Positions 7,457-15,800 of a DNA stretch of 23,194 nucleotides are shown in pieces; the stretch's first letter is position 1; each line of letters opens with the position of its first letter. The notes beneath the pieces are model-generated. The model was given only the letters and a program-made list of their open reading frames with translations. It had not been told where the DNA came from and searched no databases. Source of the stretch: Euryarchaeota archaeon UBA433 (lineage in GTDB: Archaea > Thermoplasmatota > Poseidoniia > Poseidoniales > Poseidoniaceae); assembly GCA_002495535.1 (NCBI GenBank), contig DAFX01000040.1:1-23194 (forward strand), given 5' to 3'. A program made the translations under genes and the position numbers.

Positions 7457-8119
7457 TCACCTCAGTGGATCAAACGGATCGCCACGGTCTGCACCATCAA
7501 GAATTCGATCCACGACACTCGTCAGGCCGAGGTTCCAATTCACTTTGAAGCAACGAACACCTCGAGCCCAGCCAGCACCCATGTCGCTGTTTCGATCGCC
7601 AATCATAGCATCGAGGGGGTGGTTTGGTTCAATTTTATCCTTCCACCAATTTATTTTTTGCCCGGGTTGCACCTCGATGAGAGCGCGTTGTTCCGTGATG
7701 CCTTGTTGCCTCAATAACTGTTCACCAAGACGGAGCATCCCCGGCATTGGTTTCCTGCACTCACACTTGTCTTTGTGCCGATGTGGGCAGACGAGGACCG
7801 CATCAAAGTGAGCGTCTTTGTCGATGTCTAGCATCATGGTGCGCATCGCATCGTGAATTTCATGAATTCGATCCACCCCCCATAATCCACGAGTGATTGC
7901 TGACTGATTCGTGACTATGCAAATCAGGTATCCACCTCGCCGTAAGTCTGCAATTGCTTCTGATGCACCCGGGAGCAGGACCAATTCCTCTGGAGTATTG
8001 ATGTAATTTGGACTGCCGATATTGAGGACGCCATCTCGATCGATGAAGGCGATACCCCCGTGCGAAGGTGCGGCATCTGGCAGTGGCCTCGGCGTGAACT
8101 GAACAACCACCTCCCGCAT
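7457..8119 (-). CDS. HAD phosphatase, GmhB/HisB-N-like
   Basis: A 220-residue HAD-superfamily phosphatase of the subgroup containing heptose-1,7-bisphosphate phosphatase (GmhB) and the HisB N-domain. Motif I is D27-R-D29-G-V-L-N, motif II is V-T-N-Q-S, and motif III is G-D175-R-N-S-D179. The zinc loop typical of this subgroup is present: C111-P-H113-R-H115-x3-C119-E-C121-R-K-P. A roughly 20-residue insertion (V-Q-P-G-Q-K-I-N-W-W-K-D-K-I) separates the zinc loop helix from motif III and is unusual. The frame is open back to 8224, but the ATG at 8119 gives the natural N-terminus and leaves a 70-base divergent gap to the archaeosortase. It heads a HAD-tiaS-membrane protein operon. The substrate is unknown; a sugar bisphosphate or histidinol phosphate would both fit. 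Confidence 0.85.
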   Translation of the reverse strand: MREVVVQFTPRPLPDAAPSHGGIAFIDRDGVLNIGSPNYINTPEELVLLPGASEAIADLRRGGYLICIVTNQSAITRGLWGVDRIHEIHDAMRTMMLDIDKDAHFDAVLVCPHRHKDKCECRKPMPGMLRLGEQLLRQQGITEQRALIEVQPGQKINWWKDKIEPNHPLDAMIGDRNSDMGAGWARGVRCFKVNWNLGLTSVVDRILDGADRGDPFDPLR

Positions 8120-8189
8120 GAACGGGCCTAGACCCTGCACATGAAGGCGTTTTGTGTTCGACGGGGTTTGGTTGAAATGCCACCGCCTT

Positions 8190-9128
8190 ATGGATGAAAC
8201 TATGCTGGTGTCCAATGAAGTCATCTCCGTGATTGGTGCCGTGGGCTTAATTGCCCTTGCACTTTCATGGCACAGGCGCGCTTCCGCACCAGTTCGATTG
8301 GCTCAATTTGGCTGGATCTGTGTCGGCCTGTTTTTCTTCAATGATGCCAGCGTTTATCTTGCTCATGACGATTTGATTTTGACTGTATTTTCGGTCATGG
8401 CGCTTCCAATGGCTGGAGGCATGGCGCTTTGGGAGGCAAGAGCAACCGATGAAAAAACGCTGTCTTCCCTCACCTGGGCACGAGGTGCAGTTGCCTATGC
8501 AGGCGGACCGTACCTACTGATTGCTCATGTGCCTTGGCTAAGCGTGTTGGCGATTTGGTTTGTCGCCGGTCAGGCTGCGTTATTCCTTCGTATATCGGGT
8601 GGAGACCATGTTGTGATGGGTGAAACTTGGGTCAACACCGCACAAGGGCAAGTCACATGGCAAGAATTCGAAGGGAACCGATGGTTCATGGGTTCTTCTG
8701 CTGAAGAATACATGTTCCAGACAGAATTGCTCCTTACCAATGGCGACCCCATTGGGATCAATTTTGTCTTGGCCTGTACCGCCCTGCAATCGATGGTTAT
8801 TTTCATCGGTGCAATCGCAGTTTTGGACATAGACTGGAAACGACGTTTCAGGGTCCTGTTCCTCACTGTACCACTGATTCATGTGCTCAACTTGTTCCGG
8901 AATGCTGGACTGATATGGTTGCACACCACCTATGTCGATTGGACGCTTTGGGGCATGTCGGTGTTTGAATTCGGCCACAGTTACATTGCACGGTTTGTGT
9001 CGCTATTTGCCATGTTCATCATGGCCCTGATCATGTTCGATTTGCTTCCCGAACTCCACAGACACATCGTTCGCCTTCTGGCACCGATGGGTTTGCTTCA
9101 GCCCCGAAAGAAAGAACTTCAACGCTGA
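8190..9128 (+). CDS. Archaeosortase/exosortase family membrane protease
   Basis: A 312-residue multi-pass membrane protein with about seven or eight hydrophobic helices. The second half has the exosortase/archaeosortase catalytic layout: a cysteine at the membrane edge in L-A-C196-T-A-L-Q-S; an arginine 41 residues on in N-L-F-R237-N-A-G-L; then F-G-H263-S-Y-I-A-R268-F supplying the third basic residue. Such enzymes are thought to be transpeptidases that cleave tripartite C-terminal signals (for example PGF-CTERM) and attach lipid. I chose ATG 8190 rather than 8154, because the first 12 codons of the longer frame are not membrane-protein-like; ATG 8202 is also possible. Its end overlaps the surface-protein gene by 10 bases. 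I cannot tell which archaeosortase subfamily this is. Confidence 0.82.
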   Translation: MDETMLVSNEVISVIGAVGLIALALSWHRRASAPVRLAQFGWICVGLFFFNDASVYLAHDDLILTVFSVMALPMAGGMALWEARATDEKTLSSLTWARGAVAYAGGPYLLIAHVPWLSVLAIWFVAGQAALFLRISGGDHVVMGETWVNTAQGQVTWQEFEGNRWFMGSSAEEYMFQTELLLTNGDPIGINFVLACTALQSMVIFIGAIAVLDIDWKRRFRVLFLTVPLIHVLNLFRNAGLIWLHTTYVDWTLWGMSVFEFGHSYIARFVSLFAMFIMALIMFDLLPELHRHIVRLLAPMGLLQPRKKELQR

Positions 9129-12100
9129 TGCCACGCCTCAGAAGGTGATGGTCGAGTCCACATCACGCCGCTTCCAGCTGGGTATTCTAACACCTCTGCT
9201 CCCGTCGAATCGAGCATACCCATCAACTGTTGTGATGGTGCGTCAATACTTGTTGCAACGGGGTTTAGGAGTTCTGAAAAGGCATCCATGTCTTGGGCGA
9301 TTGATACGACTGGTTGAGTCATGGCCATCGTCGAGGCATCAGTTGTGGGCAATGGAGGCTGGTCCATCGGAACAGGTTCTCCAATAGGTGAAGCCGAAGA
9401 GGATTCCATGGTTCCACCATCCGCATCTAAACCGAGCATTTGTGATGCGATATCTTGCTGTTTGATCTCTTCCCATTCATTGGTTCGTGAACCGCCTTGA
9501 CCGCCACGTGAAAAACCGAGTGCTGCAAGAAGAAGAACAATGAATACAATGGCACCAACAAGTCCAATCGAACCATAGATGAGATCGTTTGAGACGCTTG
9601 GGGCTAAATCTGCATTATCACCAACGCCGTCACCGTCGGTGTCTTTCGATTCAGTAGGGTCTTCGGGAAATGCATCATTCTCATCGCTGACACCATCTCC
9701 ATCTCCGTCAAATGCATCGAATGTTGTGGTGCAAATGATAGAGATTATTTCCATCTCCTCAACGCTGATGTACCCGTCACCATTTGTGTCGGTCGTCTTC
9801 AAGTCATACTCATTTTTGAGGTCCAACTCTGCAAAGATTTTCGCCGAAACACCCTTGTCTTCGAACGGAATTTGAGATGCGATGAGCATCATTTCATTGC
9901 TGCAAGAACAGATGTCTTGTAGCGCCTCTCGATACTCGATTTCTCCATCTGCATTGAGATCGAGTGCGTCAAAAGTGAGACCTGGTTCAGCATCAACATT
10001 TGCAAATTCACGCTCATCGATCACTCCATTATCATCCATATCCGTTTCTTCAAAAATCATCTGTGCTTCATCTTCACAGCTCGCTTCGATGGTCCCATCG
10101 AACACCGGCTCCTCAGGTTCATCGATTGGAGGAAGAGGTGAATCTTCCCACATTGCGATGATGCTCACATCGCTGATTTCTTCTTCGACTGTAAGCGTAA
10201 TATCAAACCGTCCATTGGCTGGCAGTTCGATGAAGATTGTGTGTTCAGTTCCTTCGCCATCCGACTCAATTTCGACTTGTTCTGGTGTGAATTCTTCGAC
10301 CGGTCTACCTTGTCTTCCCTCGGTCTTTCCATTCCCGGTCTTTTCATCTTCCTCTTCTTCCTCTTCTTCACCGAAGAATCCACCAAAGTCAAATTCGAGA
10401 ACCGTGCCTGAGGCTTCAAGTTCGAGGCTTCCAGTTCCCCCATATGTGTTGATTTGAAGATAACTTCCGGGGCTTTCAAGTTCGACGAAGAACAAGAGTG
10501 ATTCACCATCTGGTGCTTCCAATCCACTAATTTCCTCTCCATTGAACAATTGAATTGGTGTGCCATCATAACTCCAAATGTAGCGATCTTCGAACGATGC
10601 AGTGATCATAATGTTCGCAAACACATCATCTGTCGTCAGAAGAATGTACCATGTGCCGGGGGTAGGGTCGTTAAACCCAATTTTATCTCCGGCGCCTGGG
10701 CTCGAGGATTGAACATCAAATTCACCGGCCGTTGGGAATTGCTCCAACCGCATGTACATGGTTGCCTCTCCATAGCCTTCTGACAAATCCACTTCGAGAC
10801 GTTCAGTACCACTTGGGACTTCGATCTTGAAATACTGCTCGAGCCCGTCATAGCCAGTCAAAGGACCATAGGCAATGCCTGGTGACAGTTCGATGGCATC
10901 CTCTGGTTCAGTGTTGTCTGGTGCATATGCCATGGTTGCGGCAATTGTGAAATCAATCGCACGACCATACGTGTAGGCCGTAGCGTAATACCGGCCAGGT
11001 TCCACATCATACAGGGTGGCATCATGGTCGTTTCCTTGCCCAGAATCATAGGTTATTTTGCCTTGATTAGGGTTGTTTGACACTCCACTTTCATCAAATG
11101 GTTCCTCGTCAAAGAACCAGAAATCAAACGGATCGGGTACGGTGCCCCAAGACAATCCTATGTCGATATTACCGGTACCGCCATAGGTGCTGACCGTAAG
11201 GCTGCTCAAATTTTGTTCAACATCAACGTAGTAATACAACACGCGGTCTTCAAAGTCACTTTGCCTTCCCGCGTCGATGGTCTGACCTGTAACGGGTATG
11301 CCATTGAGAAGCTGTGTCATCTCATCCTCTGATGGCGGGGGATCAGCGATTTCCCATTCAACAACTAACGAATAATCCGAAATGTCGGTTTGTGGGACCA
11401 TGAGTACCCACCAAGTTCCTTCCTCAGGCCAACTAAATTGCTCCCAGGCATAACCCCAGAACGCTTCAATGGAACCATCATTGTCCCAAGAACTTGGAAT
11501 TCTGTCGTTGCCCAAATAGATGTCAATTACAATTTCCTCGTCTTTGAACTCAGTAGGATAGAGGTTGAAATACAGTTCTTTTGTCATCGGTTCAAGTTCG
11601 GCAAAGAAGAGCAAATTATCACCGGCATTGCCGGATACTCCTTCAATCTCTTCTCCATTTTCCAATTGGACCGCTTGAGCCACGATGGTTCCATCCGGCA
11701 TCACCCAATCTGCTCCGAAAATATCGCCTGTGGCATTGCTCAGCAAATTTCCTGTTGACATTCCTTCACCTTCAGGGAACGTCCAGTTCGAAACCCAAGT
11801 TGGCTCTTCACCCATTACTGATATGTTTGTACCAATCGAAAGATTGTCGAGCATTCCATGGAAATAATTGCACTCACAACCTGCCCCCATGCTTCCAATG
11901 AACAATTCGTCACATGAATCTCCCGAAGTGAAGCAGTCGTTTGAACCAAAATCTCCAGCAGGAATCTTAGCTTGTTCTGCCGAGATCACACCGGCAGGAA
12001 CGCCGTTGATTCTAAATTCGCCACCTACCCCTTCAATCACTTGGACTTCGATGTGACTCCATGCCTCTGGGAGAATGCTCTGATTGGAAGTGGGGTGCTG

Positions 12101-12838
12101 CGATAGGCTGTATTCAGAGGCGTATGCAAGGGTGCCTGCGTTGAGGTACATGCCCCATCCATAGTCACCTTTCATGGTGATGAATTGTAAGCCAGTGGAA
12201 GAAAACGGGTGAATCCAAGCCGAAAGCACCAAACTATCACTGATGTTGATGTGTTCGTTGTGAGGCACCTCGATCCGGTCACCTTCATCTGCAAAGCGCA
12301 AGGAGTAGTCTGCACCAGGGCCGACTTCAACGACGCCATAGACTGGGAAATATTGCGGATCATTCTCTAAATCGTTCCATGTACCCGGCATAATATTGCC
12401 CATGTTGGTGCTTGCAATGTGTACAAATCCCTCATCGTCGCTCGCAGATGGTTGATCAGCGCCCCAATCGCGATAATAGAACGGAGCACCATTGTGCCAT
12501 CTGTATTCGCCATCGTTGTCCAAGTCGGAAAGTCCAGTCCAAAGGTGTCGAGATTGACCGTCCCAGTCGGCGAAGGTATCAAACAACCACTGATTCTCTT
12601 CCGTATCGTCAACCGTGACCAAAAATCCATCGAGGCCTCGCGCTACCTCTGCAGCGACAGTCCACGAACTTTCGCTCAAGAGGTAATAGGTGTGGTTATT
12701 TGCGGGATTGACCGCCGTGCTGAGAATGAGGACGTCTTGCGGTTCTTGAGCAGATGTGGCCGGCGCCAAAGGCACCATTAAACTGACAAAAAAGAGGCTG
12801 ACGAGCAGCATTGCCTTGCTTCGCATATCTAAATTCAT
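9119..12838 (-). CDS. Giant surface protein: lectin, LamG, PPC-like, EF-hand, TM
   Basis: A 1239-residue exported protein. A signal peptide ends near A-T-S-A30. A C-type-lectin-like domain (about 48-173) has W-T-G-L-S-D and the W-N-D-L-E-N-D signature. A LamG/concanavalin-like domain spans about 178-335 and has a cysteine cluster (300-325). Four PPC-like beta domains follow (about 388-496, 510-636, 643-750, 763-896); the first and last share N-G-E-E-I-x-G and L-L-F-F-x-E-L-E, and the last carries an acidic insert. Then come three EF-hand loops (near 931, 958, 1016), thrombospondin-3-like D-x-D-G-D-G repeats (1041-1080), one membrane helix (about 1085-1107) and a 130-residue cytoplasmic tail. 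It probably binds glycans and calcium at the cell surface. ATG 12838 was chosen; an upstream TTG at 12856 is less likely. Confidence 0.85.
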   Translation of the reverse strand: MNLDMRSKAMLLVSLFFVSLMVPLAPATSAQEPQDVLILSTAVNPANNHTYYLLSESSWTVAAEVARGLDGFLVTVDDTEENQWLFDTFADWDGQSRHLWTGLSDLDNDGEYRWHNGAPFYYRDWGADQPSASDDEGFVHIASTNMGNIMPGTWNDLENDPQYFPVYGVVEVGPGADYSLRFADEGDRIEVPHNEHINISDSLVLSAWIHPFSSTGLQFITMKGDYGWGMYLNAGTLAYASEYSLSQHPTSNQSILPEAWSHIEVQVIEGVGGEFRINGVPAGVISAEQAKIPAGDFGSNDCFTSGDSCDELFIGSMGAGCECNYFHGMLDNLSIGTNISVMGEEPTWVSNWTFPEGEGMSTGNLLSNATGDIFGADWVMPDGTIVAQAVQLENGEEIEGVSGNAGDNLLFFAELEPMTKELYFNLYPTEFKDEEIVIDIYLGNDRIPSSWDNDGSIEAFWGYAWEQFSWPEEGTWWVLMVPQTDISDYSLVVEWEIADPPPSEDEMTQLLNGIPVTGQTIDAGRQSDFEDRVLYYYVDVEQNLSSLTVSTYGGTGNIDIGLSWGTVPDPFDFWFFDEEPFDESGVSNNPNQGKITYDSGQGNDHDATLYDVEPGRYYATAYTYGRAIDFTIAATMAYAPDNTEPEDAIELSPGIAYGPLTGYDGLEQYFKIEVPSGTERLEVDLSEGYGEATMYMRLEQFPTAGEFDVQSSSPGAGDKIGFNDPTPGTWYILLTTDDVFANIMITASFEDRYIWSYDGTPIQLFNGEEISGLEAPDGESLLFFVELESPGSYLQINTYGGTGSLELEASGTVLEFDFGGFFGEEEEEEEDEKTGNGKTEGRQGRPVEEFTPEQVEIESDGEGTEHTIFIELPANGRFDITLTVEEEISDVSIIAMWEDSPLPPIDEPEEPVFDGTIEASCEDEAQMIFEETDMDDNGVIDEREFANVDAEPGLTFDALDLNADGEIEYREALQDICSCSNEMMLIASQIPFEDKGVSAKIFAELDLKNEYDLKTTDTNGDGYISVEEMEIISIICTTTFDAFDGDGDGVSDENDAFPEDPTESKDTDGDGVGDNADLAPSVSNDLIYGSIGLVGAIVFIVLLLAALGFSRGGQGGSRTNEWEEIKQQDIASQMLGLDADGGTMESSSASPIGEPVPMDQPPLPTTDASTMAMTQPVVSIAQDMDAFSELLNPVATSIDAPSQQLMGMLDSTGAEVLEYPAGSGVMWTRPSPSEAWHQR
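10347..10369. repeat. Short (TCTTCCTCT)n low-complexity tract
   Basis: A pyrimidine-rich 9-base motif repeats about two and a half times inside the surface-protein gene. On the coding strand it gives a run of seven glutamates. It lies in the acidic insert of the fourth PPC-like domain and could vary in length by slippage, since a 9-base unit keeps the frame. Confidence 0.6.
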
Positions 12839-12870
12839 GAATCGGGGGGTAATCAACTCACTGGTTTGCG

Positions 12871-12886
12871 GTTTTTACAAAAAAAC
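12871..12886 (-). promoter_or_regulatory. T-rich element: possible Lhr terminator / surface-gene promoter
   Basis: On the minus strand the 61-base gap between the Lhr stop and the surface-protein ATG contains seven T followed by GTAAAAAC. The T run could end Lhr transcription, as archaeal terminators are usually T tracts. The AT-rich core is about 40 bases before the surface-protein ATG, a suitable TATA distance. No Shine-Dalgarno-like sequence precedes that ATG. Both roles are inferred from position. Confidence 0.35.
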
Positions 12887-12899
12887 GTTCAAACTCAGT

Positions 12900-15800
12900 T
12901 CACTTCAGTCTTTTTCCACCAATTCTCAATTCAGTTTGGAGCGGCATCTGGTGCTCCCATGCAAACTCTTTGACGATCCTCCAAGCCTTTTCGGAACCTT
13001 CGTAATCTTTGACATCGATAATTTTGTTCCTTGTGTTGGCTTTGAAGGCCGCTATTGGTTCTGCGTTCTTGAACACCAAATACGCCGAACCAAATCCAAA
13101 TCGTTCTTTCATGATGTCGGCAAAGTAGGGTGCGATTGGGTCGCTCGGTGGTAGGACAAAGTCACGAATTGGAGGGATGTCTTTTGCTTCCTCAAGCAAA
13201 TTCTTTCTTCCCCAACAGACCTGATCCAGTTCATCGATGAGGAACCCTTTGACCAGTGTATCATCTTCTTCGAACGATGTGAGTACGGCTTTGATTTCTT
13301 CGGGTTTAAACGGGGTACCAGCCAGGCGAAGGAGTTGCTTGAGTGTGATCACTGGGAAATCTTTGACCAGCGCGCGGATGTATTCTCGACGCAATTCTAC
13401 TGGATCGACACCTTCACGTAGTTTTACAGTTCTGAAACCGCCACGGAAATCTTGGACAATGTGCCCTGAACGAATCAGCGGTTGGACCAATTTTCGGAAT
13501 TCGGATTGTGTCAAAGCGTGACGCTCTTTGAATAAATTTGGATCGGAATTGCTACTGAAAAATTCCACAATGTCCCAAAGGTCTTCATCAAAAGGTTCTC
13601 CACGAATTGCAAGTAAGTTTTGGAAATGTTCGTACGTCGCCCAAACTTGATGCCCTCGGAGGTTGATCCCCTGGTGCAATCGATTGGCGCTCGCCATGCT
13701 TTTGAGATCCACTCGATACAATTCACAGCGTCCTCTAAGAGCGAAGTCATCTCGGATTTCTGTGACTTCTTTTAGAGCCATGACTTCATTCTCCATTCTG
13801 GTTTTTTGGTGAAGGTTGTGCCTGTGGAAGAGGGCTCGTTCTGCGATTTCTCTAGGTTGCGGATCGACCACGCCACCTCGAATCATACGTTCTCCAGTCA
13901 TCTTGAAGCCGATCCTCTCAAGGGCTTGTTGCGTGTTCTCATTGAGACTTGAAACAGGTTCGCTGTTAAAATTAGACAGAACCGCAACATCGACCAGTTG
14001 ATCGGCATGGTTGTCGAGCAGCAACTTGAACGCTTCACAGAATTCATCGATGTAAGCGGTTGGGACGTGTAAATCTTTGATGACAAGGTAGTCATTGACC
14101 TTGAACATTAACACCTTGCCAATGGGGTCAATCCCCTTGAACACTGGGAGGTACCAACCGCGGTCGAGTACACTTCGTACTTCCCAAATAAACCTGGACA
14201 CGTAGGGGTCGGATTGAGTCAAGATTCGCATTGTTCGATCTTCACGACGAGGTTGTTGGAGCACTTCCACCTCTTCAGGCATGCAGTAGAAGGCTTCAGG
14301 ATCAGGCACGAGCGCCATGACCTTGGCGATGCGACCTTCTTTTTCGAGGTTCATCAAAGCCACGGTCAGGTCTTCAAAAGATCGAGTGACATAGAACCGG
14401 AGTGTGTTGCCTTTCACGGGCCCCATTCGGCGTATTACATCGACAAGTGCGCTTTCAAAGTCCATCGCTTCGTATACGTCATGCACTCGGTGGAACAAAG
14501 AGAGCCTACGACGTCGTCCAGGTACGTCTTCAAACTGCTTCACCACGAGCATCTGTCGTTCCAAATTTGACATGGCGTACTTGATGTCACGCTGCAGTGA
14601 TCGGTGTTCTTCGCCTTTCGGGAAATCAGCCATGATCTCTTGTCGAGTTACATTTTCACCGATTGGAATCCTTTTGAGGAGTTCTTCTTCCATTGGGCCA
14701 ACCCATGGTTCAGGCTTCAAACCAAGAAGCATTGGAATGGTGTCTTTGGTGGTGTATCCCATTCGATTGTGCAGCAAACGCCCCATGATGACATCGGAAT
14801 CGAGTTGCATATCTTGCCAGTCTTTGAATCGGAAATCTGTCACCCTGTAGAGTAACTCCTGTTGTTTCTGGAACAAGACGTGGGAATCGAAGGCCGAGAA
14901 ACCGTCCTCGTATTGTTGGAAAGTTTTGTCCAAAACGAGGTTTTGAACCCAACGGTATTCAACCACATCTTCGGAACTATCGACGAGTCGATGTTCGTCA
15001 ATTTTCAAAATATATTCTGCTTCGTCAGTTTGTTTATAGAATCCAACAGAGAGGACATTGCGTGTTTCCAATTCGTGGAGAATTTTGTCAACCATCGCTC
15101 GTGGGAATGGCAATCTTTCTTCGAGTTGGTCCCCAGTTTGAGGCCCTTCACTGCCTAGCATTTCGATGATCTTGACCCGCATTGCTTCATGCGGGTCGCC
15201 CAGAGCTTGGTCCTCCCAAACGGTTGGTTTACGCTCGTCATCAAAGGAGGTTGCAATTTTGTACGAAAGTCCTCTGGTGTGAAGTTCTCGCAAATCGTTG
15301 ACCTCTTTGCCACCATTAACGGCCAAACATCCGAGGGTCCCATGTATTTCAGCCATAAACGGCGAGAACCATTTGCCATCGAGTTGGTCTGATCCAGTTC
15401 CATCGAGCTTGGTAATTTTGCCCTCGCGGCAAAGTTCTGTGACCCACCCCTTGATGGTGTCCAAATCGATGCCGACGAGTTTTTCCTTGTAGAGCGGATT
15501 GTTGAATTCCCGATCCAATCCACCACCATGTGACATCAACGTCATCAACTGTTTAGCGTTTTGAGGGATTGGAGCCTTGTCGAGGTAAAATTTGTCCAAC
15601 TGATCGGCTGTGAGTTCTGTCGCTAAGCTGCGAGTTCCGAGAAGACGTTGGAGGATGGCAGGGTCGATGTCTTTGACGAGGTACGCCCTTGTTTTCATCG
15701 CCATAAGGTCTTCAAACGCAGACATGAACAACGACATTCCAAGCCTTGAAGGAACGGTGACCTTGTTGTGAACGATTCGAGCATCCCCTTCTACACATGA

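Noticed and set aside
9480..9600. PGF-CTERM-type sorting signal at the membrane helix of the surface protein
   Set aside because: No P-G-F before the helix and 130 residues follow it, whereas sorting signals end within a few residues of the helix.
9882..10457. A 191-codon serine-rich plus-strand frame opposite the surface protein
   Set aside because: The serine richness is the complement of the acidic codons on the real coding strand; there is no signal peptide or motif.
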